Below, in pieces: positions 1 through 14,716 of a DNA stretch of 64,000 nt (positions within the stretch are counted from its first letter, which is position 1; each line of letters begins with the position of its first letter). Source of the DNA: Strigops habroptila (taxonomy: Eukaryota; Chordata; Aves; Psittaciformes; Psittacidae); contig NC_044288.2 of NCBI RefSeq assembly GCF_004027225.2, positions 7,189,744 through 7,253,743 of the forward strand, in the 5' to 3' direction. The notes under the pieces are model-generated. The model worked only from the letters and a program-made list of their open reading frames with translations. It did no database searches and had not been told where the DNA came from. A program made the translations under genes and the position numbers.

Positions 1-3000
1 CCACTCTCACTCTGAGATGGCCCTCTTTCTCTGAGACAGCCTCCTCTCTCTCCGAGACAGCCTCCTCTCTCTCCGAGACAGCCTCCTCTCTCTCCGAGAC
101 AGACTCCTCTGTCTCCGAGACAGCCTTCTCTCTCTGTGAGACAGACTCCTCTCTCTGTGAGACAGACTCCTCTCTCTCTGAGACGGCCTCTTTCTCTCAG
201 AGACAGCCTCCTTTCTGTGTGAGACAGCCTCCTCTCTCTCTGCGCCACACTCCTCTCTATCTGAACCAGACTCCTGTCTCTCTGCGACAGACTCGCTCTC
301 CGAGACAGGTTCTCCGAGACAGACTCGGAGAGACAGACTCCTCTCTCTCCTGAGACCGACTCCTCTCTCTCTGAGACAGACTCTCTTGAGACAGACTCTC
401 CGAGACAGCCTCCTCTCTCTCTGAGACAGACACCTCTCTCTCTGAGACAGACTCTCCGAGACAGACTCCTCTCTCTCTGAGACTGACATCTCTCCCGCTG
501 AGACTGACAACCTTTCTGTCTGAGACAGCCTCCTCTCTCTCCGAGAACAGTCTCTCCGAGACAGATACCTCTTTCTCTGAGACAGACTCTGTGAGACAGA
601 TTCCTCTCTCTCTGAGACAGACACCTCTCTCTCTGAGATGCACTCTCTCTCTGAGACAGACTCCTCTCTCTGTGAGACAGACTCCTCTCTCTGTGAGACA
701 GACTTCTCCCAGTCTCAGACAGACTCTTCTCTCTCTGAGACGAACTGTCTATCTGAGATGGACTCTCTCTCTGAGACAGCCTCTCTGAGACAGCCGCTCT
801 GAGACAGACTCTCTCGGTCAGAGTCACACTCAGAACTCACTTGGGACAAACGCAGGCTCACTTTCAAGCAGCTTCGCTCTCTAAACAGACTGGCTCAGAC
901 TCGCACTCAAAGTTCATGTTCTGACCCACACAGAATGTCTGCGAGAGATGACTCTGCTACAGATGACTCTCTGGACAGAGAACACTTCGTGACACACGAT
1001 TCTGTGAGAGGTACTGCGACGGACGACTCTCTGCGAAGGACGACCCTCTGCCAAGGACAAGTTGGCGAGAGATAGTACGAGAGACAACTAAGCGTGAGAT
1101 ACAGTCTCTCTTAGACATGCTCTCCAAGACAGACTCCTCTGTCTCCGAGACAGACTCCTCTCTCTGTGAGACAGCCCCTCTTTCTCTGAGACAGCCTCCT
1201 TTCTGTCTGAGACAGCCTTCTCTCTCTATGAGACAGACTCCTCTGTCTCCGAGACAGCCTCCTTTCTGTCTGAGAAAGCCTCCTCTCTCTCTGAGACTGA
1301 CTCCTCTCTCTCCGAGACAGACTCCTCTCTCTCCGAGACAGACTCCTCTCTCTCCGAGACAGACACCTCTCTCTCTGAGATGGACTCTCTCTCTCTGAGA
1401 CAGCCTCTTTCTCTGAGACAGCCTCTTTCTCTGAGACAGCCTCCTTTCTGTCTGAGACAGCCTCCTCTCTCTCTGAGACCGACTCCTCTCTCTCTGAGAC
1501 CGACTCCTCTCTCTCTGAGACCGACTCCTCTCTCTCTGAGACAGACTTCTCTCAGTCTGAGACAGACTCTTCTCTCTCTGAGATGAAACTGTTTATTCTG
1601 AGATGGACTCTCTCTCTCTGAGACAGCCTCTCAGAGACAGCCGCTCTGAGACAGACTCTCTCGGTCAGAGTCACACTCAGAAATTCACCTGGGACAAACG
1701 CAGGCTCACTTTCAAACAGCTTCACTCTCTAAAGAGACTGGCTCAGACTTACACTCAAAGATCATGTTTTGACCCACACAGAATCTCTGTGACGGACAAC
1801 TCTCTGCGACGGACGACTCTCTGCGAAGAACAACTCGGCGGGAGATTCTACGACAGACAACTAAGCGTGAAATACAGTCTCTCTTAGAAAGGCTCTCCAA
1901 GACAGCCTCCTCTCTCTCCCGAGACAGTCTCCTCTCTCTCCGAGACAGCCCTCCCCTCTCTCCGAGACAGCCTCCCCTCTCTCTGAGACAGCCGCCTCTA
2001 TCTCTGAGAAAGACGCCTCTCTCTCTGAGACAGCCTCTCTTTCTCTGCGACAGCCTCTCTTTCTCTGAGACAGCCTCTCTTTCTCTGAGACAGGCTCTTT
2101 CTCTGAGACAGCCTCCTCTCTGTCTGAGACAACCTCCATTCTGTCTGAGACAACCTCCTTTCTGTCTGAGACAACCTCCTTTCTGTCTGCGACAGACTCC
2201 TCTCTCTCTGCGACAGACTCCTGTCTCTCTGCGACAGACTCGCTCTCCAAGACAGGCTCCCTGAGACAGACTCCACTCTCTCTGAGACTGACACCTCTCT
2301 CTCCGAGACAGACTCTCCGTGACAGACTCCTCTCTCTCTGAGACTGACACCTCTCTCTCCAGGACAAACTCTCCTCTCTCTGAGACTGACATCTCTCTCT
2401 CCGAGACAGACTCTCCGAGACTGACACCTCTCTCTCTGAGACAGCTTCTGTGACACAGACTCCTCTCTCTCTGAGATGCACTCCATCTCTGAGACAGACT
2501 CCTCTCTCTCTGAGACAGCCTCTCTGAGACAGCCTCCTCTCTCTGTCAGACAGACTCCACTCTCTCTGAGACAGCCTCCTCTCTGTGTGAGACAGACTCC
2601 TCTCACTCTGAGAGAGACTCTTCTCTCTCTGCGACAGACTCACTCTCCGAGACAGACTCTCTGAGACAAACTCTCCAAGACAGACTCCTCTCTCTCTGAG
2701 ACTGACACCTCTCTCTCCGAGACAGACTCTTGTCTCTCTGAGACACACTATCTGAGATGGACTCTCTCTCTGAGATAGCTGCTCTGAGAAAGCCTCTCTG
2801 AGACAGACTCTCTCAGACAGAGTCACACTCAGAACTCACTTGGGACAAATGCAGGCTCACGTTCAAGCAGCTTCACTCTCTAAAGAGACTGGCTCAGACT
2901 CGCACTCAAAGTTCGTGTTCTGACCCACACAGAATCTCTGCGACAGACAACTCTGCTACAGACGACTCTCGGGACAGAGAACACTTCGTGACACACGATT

Positions 3001-4549
3001 CTGCGAGAGGTACTGTGGCGGACGACTCTCTGTGACGGACAATTCTGCGACGGACAACTCGGTGAGAGATACTACGACAGACAACTAAGCGTGAGATACA
3101 GTCTCTCTTAGACAGGCTCTCCAAGACAGACTCCTCTCTCTCCAAGACACACTCTCTGAGACAAACGCCTTTCTCTCTGAGAAAGACGCCTCTCTGAAGA
3201 CAGCCTCTCTCTCTCTGATAAAGCCTCTCTCTCTCTGAGACAGACTCTCTTGAGACAGACTCTCCGAGACAGACTCCTCTCTCTCTGAGACAGCCTCCTC
3301 TCTGCCTGAGACAGCCTCTCTCTCTGCGCCAGACTCCTGTCTCTCTGCGCCAGACCAGGCTCTCCCAGACAGACTCCTCTCTCTCTGAGACTGACTCGTC
3401 TCTCTCTGAGACTGACACCTCTCTCTGTGAGACAGACTTCTCTCAGTCTGAGACAGACTCTTCTCTCTCTGAGACAAACTGTCTATCTGAGATGGACACT
3501 CTCTCTGAGAGAGCCTCTCTGAGACAGCCGCTCTGAGACAGACTCTCTCGGTCAGAGTCACACTCAGAACTCCTTGGGACAAACGCAGGCTCAATTTGAA
3601 GCAGCTTCACTCTCTAAAGAGACTGGCTCAGACTCGCACTCAAAGTTCATGTTCTGACCCACACAGAATCTCTGCGACAGACGACTCTGCTACAGACGAC
3701 TCTCGGGACAGAGAACACTTCGTGACACACGATTCTGCGAGAGGTACTGTGGCGGACGACTCTCTGTGACGGACAATTCTGCGACGGACAACTCGGTGAG
3801 ATACTACGACAGACAACTAAGCGTGAGATACAGTCTCTCTTAGACAGGCTCTCCAAGACAGACTCCTCTCTCTCCAAGACACACTCTCTGAGACAAACGC
3901 CTTTCTCTCTGAGAAAGACGCCTCTCTGAGACAGCCTCTCTCTCTCTGATAAAGCCTCTCTCTCTCTGAGACAGACTCTCTTGAGACAGACTCTCCAAGA
4001 CAGGCTCCTCTCTCTCTGAGACAGACTCCTCTCTGCCTGAGACAGCCTCTCTCTCTGCGCCAGACTCCTGTCTCTCTGCGCCAGACAGGCTCTCCCAGAC
4101 AGACTCCTCTCTCTCTGAGACTGACTCGTCTCTCTCGGAGACTGACACCTCTCTCTGTGAGACAGACTTCTCTCAGTCTGAGACAGACTCTTCTCTCTCT
4201 GAGACGCAGTGTCTATCTGAGATGGACACTCTCTCTGAGAGAGCCTCTCTGAGACAGCCGCTCTGAGACAGACTCTCTCGGTCAGAGTCACACTCAGAAC
4301 TCCCTTGGGACAAACGCAGGCTCAATTTGAAGCAGCTTCACTCTCTAAAGAGACTGGCTCAGACTCGCACTCAAAGTTCATGTTCTGACCCACACAGAAT
4401 CTCTGCGACAGACGACTCTGCTACAGACGACTCTCGGGACAGAGAACACTTCATGACACACGGTTCTGCGAGAGGTACTGCGACGGACGACTCTCTGCGA
4501 CGGACAATTCTGTGACGTACAACTCGGCGAGAGATACTATGACAGACAA

Positions 4550-7500
4550 CTAAGTGTTAGATACAGTCTCTCTTAGACAGGCTCTCCAAGACAGACTCCT
4601 CTCTCTCCGAGACAGACTCTCTGAGAGAAACGCCTTTCTCTCTGAGAAAGATGCCTCTCTGAGACAGCCTTTGTCTCTGAGACAGCCTCTCTCTCTCCGA
4701 GACAGGCTCCTCTCTCTCTGAGACAGCCTCGCTCTCTGCGCCAGACTCCTGTCTCTCTGCGCCAGACTCCTGTCTCTCTGCGACAGACTCACTCTCCGAG
4801 ACAGGCTCTCCGAGACAGAATCTCCGAGACAAACTCTCTGAGACAGACTCCTCTCTTTCCGAGACAGACTCTCCGAGACAGACTACTCTCTCTCCGAGAC
4901 AGACTCTCCGAGACAGACACCTCTCTCTCTGAGACAGCTTCTGTGAGACAGACTCCTCTCTCTCTGAGACAGACACCTCTCTGTCTGAGATGCACTCTCT
5001 CTCTGAGTCAGACTCCTCTCTCTCTGAGACAGCCTCCCTGAGACTGCCTCCTCTCTCTGTCAGACAGACTCCTCTCTCTCTGAGACAGCCTCCTCTCTCT
5101 GTGAGACAGACTCTTCTCTCTCTTAGACGCACTGTCTATCTGAGATGGACTCTCTCTCCAAGAGAGCCGTTCTGAGATGGACTCTCTCTCTGAGACAGCC
5201 TCTCTCAGACAGACTCTCTCGGTCAGAGTCACACTCAGAACTTCACCTGGGACAAACGCAGGCTCACTTTCAAGCAGCTTCACTCTCTAAAGAGGCTGGC
5301 TCAGACTCGCACTCAAAGTTCATGTTCTGACCCACACAGAATCTCTGCGACAGACAACTCTGCTACAGACGACTCTCGGGACAGAGAACACTTCATGACA
5401 CACGGTTCTGCGAGAGGTACTGCAACGGACGACTCTCTGTGATGGACAATTCTGCGACGGACAACTCGGTGAGAGATACTACAACAGACAACTAAGCGTG
5501 AGATACAGTCTCTCTTAAACTGGCTCTCCAAGACAGACTCCTCTCTCTCCAAGACACACTCTCTGAGACAAACGCCTTTCTCTCTGAGAAAGACGCCTCT
5601 CTGAGACAGCCTCTCTCTCTCTGATAAAGCCTCTCTCTCTCTGAGACAGACTCTCTTGAGACAGACTCTCCAAGACAGGCTCCTCTCTCTCTGAGACAGA
5701 CACCTCTCTCTCTGAGACAGACTCCTCTCTCTCTGAGACAGACACCTCACTCTCCAAGACAGTCTCTCTGAGACAGACACCTCTCTCTCTCAGATGCACT
5801 CTCTCTGTGAGACAGACTTCTCTCAGTCTCAGACAGACTCTTCTCTCTCTGAGACGAACTGTCTATCTGAGATGGACTCTCTCTCTGAGACAGCCTCTCT
5901 GAGACAGCCGCTCTGAGACAGACTCTCTCGGTCAGAGTCACACTCAGAACTCACTTGGGACAAACGCAGGCTCACTTTCAAGCAGCTTCACTCTCTAAAC
6001 AGACTGGCTCAGACTCGCACTCAAAGTTCATGTTCTGACCCACACAGAATCTCTGCGACAGACGACTCTGCTACAGACGACTCTCTGGACAGAGAACACT
6101 TCGTGACACACGGTTCTGCGAGAGGTACTGCGACGGACGACTCTCTGCGACGGACAATTCTGCGACGTACAACTCGGCGAGAGATACTACGACAGACAAC
6201 TAAGCGTTAGATACAGTCTCTCTTAGACAGGCTCTCCAAGACAGACTCCTCTCTCTCCGAGACAGACTCTCTGAGAGAAACGCCTTTCTCTCTGAGAAAG
6301 ATGCCTCTCTGAGACAGCCTTTGTCTCTGAGACAGCCTCTCTCTCTCCGAGACAGGCTTCTCTCTCTCTGAGACAGCCTCGCTCTCTGCGCCAGACTCCT
6401 GTCTCTCTGCGCCAGACTCCTGTCTCTCTGCGACAGACTCCTGTCTCTCTGCGACAGACTCACTCTCCGAGACAGGCTCTCCGAGACAGAATCTCCGAGA
6501 CAAACTCTCTGAGACAGACTCCTCTCTTTCCGAGACAGACTCTCCGAGACAGACTACTCTCTCTCCGAGACAGACTCTCCGAGACAGACACCTCTCTCTC
6601 TGAGACAGCTTCTGTGAGACAGACTCCTCTCTCTCTGAGACAGACACCTCTCTGTCTGAGATGCACTCTCTCTCTGAGTCAGACTCCTCTCTCTCTGAGA
6701 CAGCCTCCCTGAGACTGCCTCCTCTCTCTGTCAGACAGACTCCTCTCTCTCTGAGACAGCCTCCTCTCTCTGTGAGACAGACTCTTCTCTCTCTGAGACG
6801 CACTGTCTATCTGAGATGGACTCTCTCTCCAAGAGAGCCGTTCTGAGACAGCCGCTCTGAGAAAGCCGCTCTGAGACAGCCTCTCTCGGTCAGAGTCACA
6901 CTCAGAACTTCACCTGGGACAAACGCAGGCTCACTTTCAAGCAGCTTCACTCTCTAAAGAGGCTGGCTCAGACTCGCACTCAAAGTTCATGTTCTGACCC
7001 ACACAGAATCTCTGCGACAGACAACTCTGCTACAGACGACTCTCGGGACAGAGAACACTTCATGACACACGGTTCTGCGAGAGGTACTGCAACGGACGAC
7101 TCTCTGTGATGGACAATTCTGCGACGGACAACTCGGTGAGAGATACTACGACAGACAACTAAGCGTGAGATACAGTCTCTCTTAAACTGGCTCTCCAAGA
7201 CAGACTCCTCTCTCTCCAAGACACACTCTCTGAGACAAACGCCTTTCTCTCTGAGAAAGACGCCTCTCTGAGACAGCCTCTCTCTCTCTGATAAAGCCTC
7301 TCTCTCTCTGAGACAGACTCTCTTGAGACAGACTCTCCAAGACAGGCTCCTCTCTCTCTAAGACAGACACCTCTCTCTCTGAGACAGACTCCTCTCTCTC
7401 CGAGACAGACACCTCACTCTCCAAGACAGTCTCTCTGAGACAGACACCTCTCTCTCTCAGATGCACTCTCTCTCTGAGACAGACTTCTCCCAGTCTCAGA

Positions 7501-10500
7501 CAGACTCTTCTCTCTCTGAGACGAACTGTCTATCTGAGATGGACTCTCTCTCTGAGATAGCTGCTCTGAGAAAGCCGCTCTGAGACAGACTCTCTCACAC
7601 AGAGTCACACTCAGAACTCACTGGGGACAAACGCAGGCTCACTTTCAAGCAGCTTCACTCTCTAAAGAGACTGGCTCAGACTCGCACTCAAAGTTCATGT
7701 TCTGACCCACACAGAATCTCTGCGACAGACGACTCTGCTACAGACGACTCTCTGGACAGAGAACACTTCGTGACACACGATTCTGCGAGAGGTACTGCGA
7801 CGGACAACTCCCTGCGACGGACGACTCTCTGCGAAGAACAACTCGGCGGGAGATACTACGACAGACAACTAAGCGTGAAATACAGTCTCTCTTAGAAAGG
7901 CTCTCCAAGACAGCCTCCTCTCTCTCCGAGACAGCCTCCTCTCTCTCCGAGACAGCCTCCCCTCTCTCCGAGACTGACTCCTCTCTCTCCGAGACAGACT
8001 CTCTGAGAGAAACGCCTTTCTCTCTGAGAAAGATGCCTCTCTGAGACAGCCTTTGTCTCTGAGACAGCCTCTCTCTCTCCGAGACAGGCTCCTCTCTCTC
8101 TGAGACAGCCTCGCTCTCTGCGCCAGACTCCTGTCTCTCTGCGCCAGACTCCTGTCTCTCTGCGACAGACTCACTCTCCGAGACAGGCTCTCCGAGACAG
8201 AATCTCCGAGACAAACTCTCTGAGACAGACTCCTCTCTTTCCGAGACAGACTCTCCGAGACAGACTACTCTCTCTCCGAGACAGACTCTCCGAGACAGAC
8301 ACCTCTCTCTCTGAGACAGCTTCTGTGAGACAGACTCCTCTCTCTCTGAGACAGACACCTCTCTGTCTGAGATGCACTCTCTCTCTGAGTCAGACTCCTC
8401 TCTCTCTGAGACAGCCTCCCTGAGACTGCCTCCTCTCTCTGTCAGACAGACTCCTCTCTCTCTGAGACAGCCTCCTCTCTCTGTGAGACAGACTCTTCTC
8501 TCTCTGAGACGCACTGTCTATCTGAGATGGACTCTCTCTCCAAGAGAGCCGTTCTGAGACAGCCGCTCTGAGAAAGCCGCTCTGAGACAGCCTCTCTCGG
8601 TCAGAGTCACACTCAGAACTTCACCTGGGACAAACGCAGGCTCACTTTCAAGCAGCTTCACTCTCTAAAGAGGCTGGCTCAGACTCGCACTCAAAGTTCA
8701 TGTTCTGACCCACACAGAATCTCTGCGACAGACAACTCTGCTACAGACGACTCTCGGGACAGAGAACACTTCATGACACACGGTTCTGCGAGAGGTACTG
8801 CAACGGACGACTCTCTGTGATGGACAATTCTGCGACGGACAACTCGGTGAGAGATACTACGACAGACAACTAAGCGTGAGATACAGTCTCTCTTAAACTG
8901 GCTCTCCAAGACAGACTCCTCTCTCTCCAAGACACACTCTCTGAGACAAACGCCTTTCTCTCTGAGAAAGACGCCTCTCTGAGACAGCCTCTCTCTCTCT
9001 GATAAAGCCTCTCTCTCTCTGAGACAGACTCTCTTGAGACAGACTCTCCAAGACAGGCTCCTCTCTCTCTGAGACAGACACCTCTCTCTCTGAGACAGAC
9101 TCCTCTCTCTCCGAGACAGACACCTCTCTCTCTGAGACAGACTCCTCTCTCTCCGAGACAGACACCTCACTCTCCAAGACAGTCTCTCTGAGACAGACAC
9201 CTCTCTCTCTCAGATGCACTCTCTCTCTGAGACAGACTTCTCCCAGTCTCAGACAGACTCTTCTCTCTCTGAGACGAACTGTCTATCTGAGATGGACTCT
9301 CTCTCTGAGACAGCCTCTCTGAGACAGCCGCTCTGAGACAGACTCTCTCGGTCAGAGTCACACTCAGAACTCACTTGGGACAAACGCAGGCTCACTTTCA
9401 AGCAGCTTCACTCTCTAAACAGACTGGCTCAGACTCGCACTCAAAGTTCATGTTTTTACCCACACAGAATCTCTGCGACAGACGACTCTGCTACAGACGA
9501 CTCTCGGGACAGAGAACACTTCATGACACACGGTTCTGCGAGAGGTACTGCGACGGACGACTCTCTGCGACGGACAATTCTGCGACGTACAACTCGGCGA
9601 GAGATACTACGACAGACAACTAAGCGTTAGATACAGTCTCTCTTAGACAGGCTCTCCAAGACAGACTGCTCTCTCTCCAAGACAGACTCTCTGAGAGAAA
9701 CGCCTTTCTCTCTGAGAAAGATGCCTCTCTGAGACAGCCTTTGTCTCTGAGACAGCCTCTCTCTCTCCGAGACAGGCTCCTCTCTCTCTGAGACAGCCTC
9801 GCTCTCTGCGCCAGACTCCTGTCTCTCTGCGCCAGACTCCTGTCTCTCTGCGCCAGACTCCTGTCTCTCTGCGCCAGACTCCTGTCTCTCTGCGACAGAC
9901 TCACTCTCCGAGACAGAATCTCCGAGACAAACTCTCTGAGACAGACTCCTCTCTTTCCGAGACAGACTCTCCGAGACAGACTACTCTCTCTCCGAGACAG
10001 ACTCTCCGAGACAGACACCTCTCTCTCTGAGACAGCTTCTGTGAGACAGACTCCTCTCTCTCTGAGACAGACACCTCTCTGTCTGAGATGCACTCTCTCT
10101 CTGAGTCAGACTCCTCTCTCTCTGAGACAGCCTCCCTGAGACTGCCTCCTCTCTCTGTCAGACAGACTCCTCTCTCTCTGAGACAGCCTCCTCTCTCTGT
10201 GAGACAGACTCTTCTCTCTCTGAGACGCACTGTCTATCTGAGATGGACTCTCTCTCCGAGAGAGCCGTTCTGAGACAGCCGCTCTGAGAAAGCCGCTCTG
10301 AGACAGCCTCTCTCGGTCAGAGTCACACTCAGAACTTCACCTGGGACAAACGCAGGCTCACTTTCAAGCAGCTTCACTCTCTAAAGAGACTGGCTCAGAC
10401 TCGCACTCAAAGTTCATGTTCTGACCCACACAGAATCTCTGCGACAGACAACTCTGCTACAGACGACTCTCGGGACAGAGAACACTTCATGACACACGGT

Positions 10501-10610
10501 TCTGCGAGAGGTACTGCAACGGACGACTCTCTGTGATGGACAATTCTGCGACGGACAACTCGGTGAGAGATACTACGACAGACAACTAAGCGTGAGATAC
10601 AGTCTCTCCA
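4550..10610. repeat. Higher-order repeat, ~1.7-kb unit, about 3.5 copies
   Basis: A distinctive block containing gagatgcactctctctctg followed by gagtcagactcctc recurs at 4990, 6661, 8372 and 10088, giving periods of 1,671, 1,711 and 1,716 bp. Each unit holds two cores (for example 5249 and 5957, then 6916 and 7624), so the unit is a dimer of two core types. One type has the agaacttcacctgggac start and the other the agaactcacttgggac start. A fifth, more diverged copy of the landmark is at 14674. The small period differences come from gains and losses of single 21-mers. Confidence 0.85.
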
Positions 10611-13600
10611 AGACAGGCACTCCAAGACAGACTCCTCTCTCTCCAAGACACACTCTCTGAGACAAACGCCTTTCTCTCTGAGAAAGACACCTCTCTGAGA
10701 CAGCCTCCCTCTCTCTGATAAAGCCTCTCTCTCTCTGAGACAGACTCTCTTGAGACAGACTCTCCAAGACAGGCTCCTCTCTCTCTGAGACAGACACCTC
10801 TATCTCCGAGACGGACTCTCCGAGACAGACTCCTCTCTCTCCGAGACTGACATCTGTCCTGCTGAGACTGACACTCTCTCTCCGAGACAGACTCCTCTCT
10901 CTCCGAGACAGACTCCTCTCTCTCCGAGACAGACACCTCTCTCTCCAAGACAGTCTCCTCTCTCTCCGAGACAGACTCCTCTCTCTCCGAGACAGACACC
11001 TCTCTCTCCAAGACAGTCTCTCTGAGACAGACACCTCTCTCTCTCAGATGCACTCTCTCTCTGAGACAGACTCCTCTCTCTCTGAGACAGACTTCTCTCA
11101 GTCTGAGACAGACTCTTCTCTCTCTGAGACGAACTGTTTATCCGAGATGGACTCTCTCTCTCTGAGACAGCCTCTCGGAGACAGCCGCTCTGAGACAGGC
11201 TCTCTCGGTCAGAGTCACACTCAGAACTTCACCTGGGACAAACGCAGGCTCACTTTCAAGCAGCTTCACTCTCTAAAGAGACTGGCTCAGACTCGCACTC
11301 AAAGTTCATGTTCTGACCCACACAGAATCTCTGCGACAGACAACTCTGCTACAGACGACTCTCTGGACAGAGAACACAGAATTACACACGATTCTGCAAG
11401 AGGTTCTGCGACGGATGACTCTCTGCGATGGATGACTCTCTGCGATTGACGACTCTCTGCCAAGGACAAGTGGGCAAGAAATACTACGAGAGACAACTAA
11501 GCGTGAGATACAGTCTCTCTTAGACAGGCTCTCCAAGACAGACTCCTCTCTCTCTGAGACAGCCTCCTCTCTCTGAGACACACTCTTCTCTCTCTGAGAT
11601 GAACTGTCTATCTGAGATGGACTCTCTCTCTCTGAGACAGCCTCTCGGAGACAGCCGCTCTGAGACAGACTCTCTCGGTCAGAGTCACACTCAGAACTTC
11701 ACCTGGGAGAAACGCAGGCTCACTTTCAAGCAGCTTCACTCTCTAAACAGACTGGCTCAGACTCGCACTCAAAGTTCATGTTTTTACCCACACAGAATCT
11801 CTGCGACAGACAACTCTGCTACAGACGACTCTCTGGACAGAGAACACTTCGTGACACACGATTCTGCGAGAGGTACTGCGACGGACGACTCTCTGCGACG
11901 GACGACTCTCTGCGAAGAACGACTCGGCGGGAGATACTACGACAGACAACTAAGCGTGAAATACAGTCTCTCTTAGAAAGGCTCTCCAAGACAACCTCCT
12001 CTCTCTCCGAGACAGCCTCCTCTCTCTCCGAGACAGCCTCCCCTCTCTCCGAGACAGACTCCTCTCTCTCTGAGCCTGAAACCTCTCTCTCCGAGACAGA
12101 CTCCTCTCTCTCTGAGACTGACACCTCTCTCTCCGAGACAGACTCTTGTCTCTCTGAGACACACTATCTGAGATGGACTCTCTCTCTGAGATAGCTGCTC
12201 TGAGAAAGCCTCTCTGCGACAGACTCTCTCAGACAGAGTCACACTCAGAACTCACTTGGGACAAACGCAGGCTCACTTTCAAGCAGCTTCACTCTCTAAA
12301 CAGACTGGCTCAGACTCGCACTCAAAGTTCATGTTTTGACCTACACAGAATCTCTGCGACGGACAACTCTCTGCGACGGACGACACTCTGCGAAGAACAA
12401 CTCGGCGGGAGATTCTACGACAGACAACTAAGCGTGAAATACAGTCTCTCTTAGAAAGGCTCTCCAAGACAGCCTCCTCTCTCTCTGAGACAGCCTCCTC
12501 TCTCTCCGAGACAGCCTCCCCTCTCTCCGAGACAGCCTCCCCTGTCTCTGAGACAGCCGCCTCTATCTCTGAGAAAGACGCCTCTCTCTCTGAGATGGGC
12601 TCTCTCTGAGACAGCCTCTCTTTCTCTGAGACAGCCTCTCTTTCTCTGAGACAGGCTCTTTCTCTGAGACAGCCTCCTCTCTGTCTGAGACAACCTCCTC
12701 TCTGTCTGAGACAACCTCCATTCTTTCTGAGACAACCTCCATTCTGTCTGAGACAACCTCCTTTCTGTCTGAGACAGACTCCTCTCTCTCTGCGACAGAC
12801 TCCTGTCTCTCTGCGACAGACTCGCTCTCCAAGACAGGCTCCCTGAGACAGACTCCTCTCTCTCTGAGACTGACACCTCTCTCTCCAGGACAAACTCTCC
12901 TCTCTCTGAGACTGACATCTCTCTCTCTGAGACAGCTTCTGTGACAGAGACTCCTCTCTCTCTGAGATGCACTCCATCTCTGAGACAGACTCCTCTCTCT
13001 CTGAGACAGCCTCTCTGAGACAGCCTCCTCTCTCTGTCAGACAGACTCCACTCTCTCTGAGACAGCCTCCTCTCTGTGTGAGACAGACTCCTCTCACTCT
13101 GAGACTGACACCTCTCTCTCCGAGACAGACTCTTGTCTCTCTGAGACACACTATCTGAGATGGACTCTCTCTCTGAGATAGCTGCTCTGAGAAAGCCTCT
13201 CTGAGACAGACTCTCTCAGACAGAGTCACACTCAGAACTCACTTGGGACAAATGCAGGCTCACGTTCAAGCAGCTTCACTCTCTAAAGAGACTGGCTCAG
13301 ACTCGCACTCAAAGTTCATGTTTTGACCCACACAGAATCTCTGCAACAGACCACTCTGCTACAGACGACTCTCGGGACAGAGAACACTTCGTGACACACG
13401 ATTCTGCGAGAGGTACTGTGGCGGACGACTCTCTGTGACGGACAATTCTGCGACGGACAACTCGGTGAGAGATACTACGACAGACAACTAAGCGTGAGAT
13501 ACAGTCTCTCTTAGACAGGCTCTCCAAGACAGACTCCTCTCTCTCCAAGGCACATTCTCTGAGACAAACGCCTTTCTCTCTGAGAAAGACGCCTCTCTGA

Positions 13601-14716
13601 GACAGCCTCTCTCTCTCTGATAAAGCCTCTCTCTCTCTGAGACAGACTCTCTTGAGACAGACTCTCCGAGACAGACTCCTCTCTCTCTGAGACAGCCTCC
13701 TCTCTGCCTGAGACAGCCTCTCTCTCTGCGCCAGACTCCTGTCTCTCTGCGCCAGACAGGCTCTCCCAGACAGACTCCTCTCTCTCTGAGACTGACTCGT
13801 CTCTCTCGGAGACTGACACCTCTCTCTGTGAGACAGACTTCTCTCAGTCTGAGACAGACTCTTCTCTCTCTGAGACGCAGTGTCTATCTGAGATGGACAC
13901 TCTCTCTGAGAGAGCCTCTCTGAGGCAGCCTCTCTGAGACAGCCGCTCTGAGACAGACTCTCTCGGTCAGTCACACTCAGAACTCCCTTGGGACAAACGC
14001 AGGCTCAATTTGAAGCAGCTTCACTCTCTAAACAGAGTGGCTCAGACTAGCACTCAAAGTTCATGTTCTGACCCACACAGAATCTCTGCGACAGACGACT
14101 CTCTGGACAGAGAACACTTCATGACACACGGTTCTGCGAGAGGTACTGCGACGGACGACTCTCTGGGACGGACGACTCTCTGCGACGTACAACTCGGCGA
14201 GAGATACTACGACAGACAACTAAGCGTTAGATACAGTCTCTCTTAGACAGGCTCTCCAAGACAGACTCCTCTCTCTCCGAGACAGACTCTCTGAGACAAA
14301 CGCCTTTCTCTCTGAGAAAGATGCCTCTCTGAGACAGCCTTTGTCTCTGAGACAGACTCTCTCTCTCCGAGACAGGCTCCTCTCTCTCCGAGACAGCCTC
14401 CTCTCTCTCTGAGACAGCGTCTCTCTCTGCGCCAGACTCCTGTCTCTCTGCGACAGACTCCTGTCTCTCTCCGACAGACTCGCTCTCCGAGACAGGCTCT
14501 CCGAGACAGGCTCTCCGAGACAGAATCTCCGAGACAAACTCTCTGAGACATACTCCTCTCTTTCCGAGACAGACTCTCCGAGACAGACTACTCTCTCTCC
14601 GAGACAGACTCTCCGAGACAGACACCTCTCTCTCTGAGACAGCTTCTGTGAGACAGACACCTCTCTGTCTGAGATGCACTCTCTCTCTGAGTCAGACTCC
14701 TCTCTCTCTGAGACAG

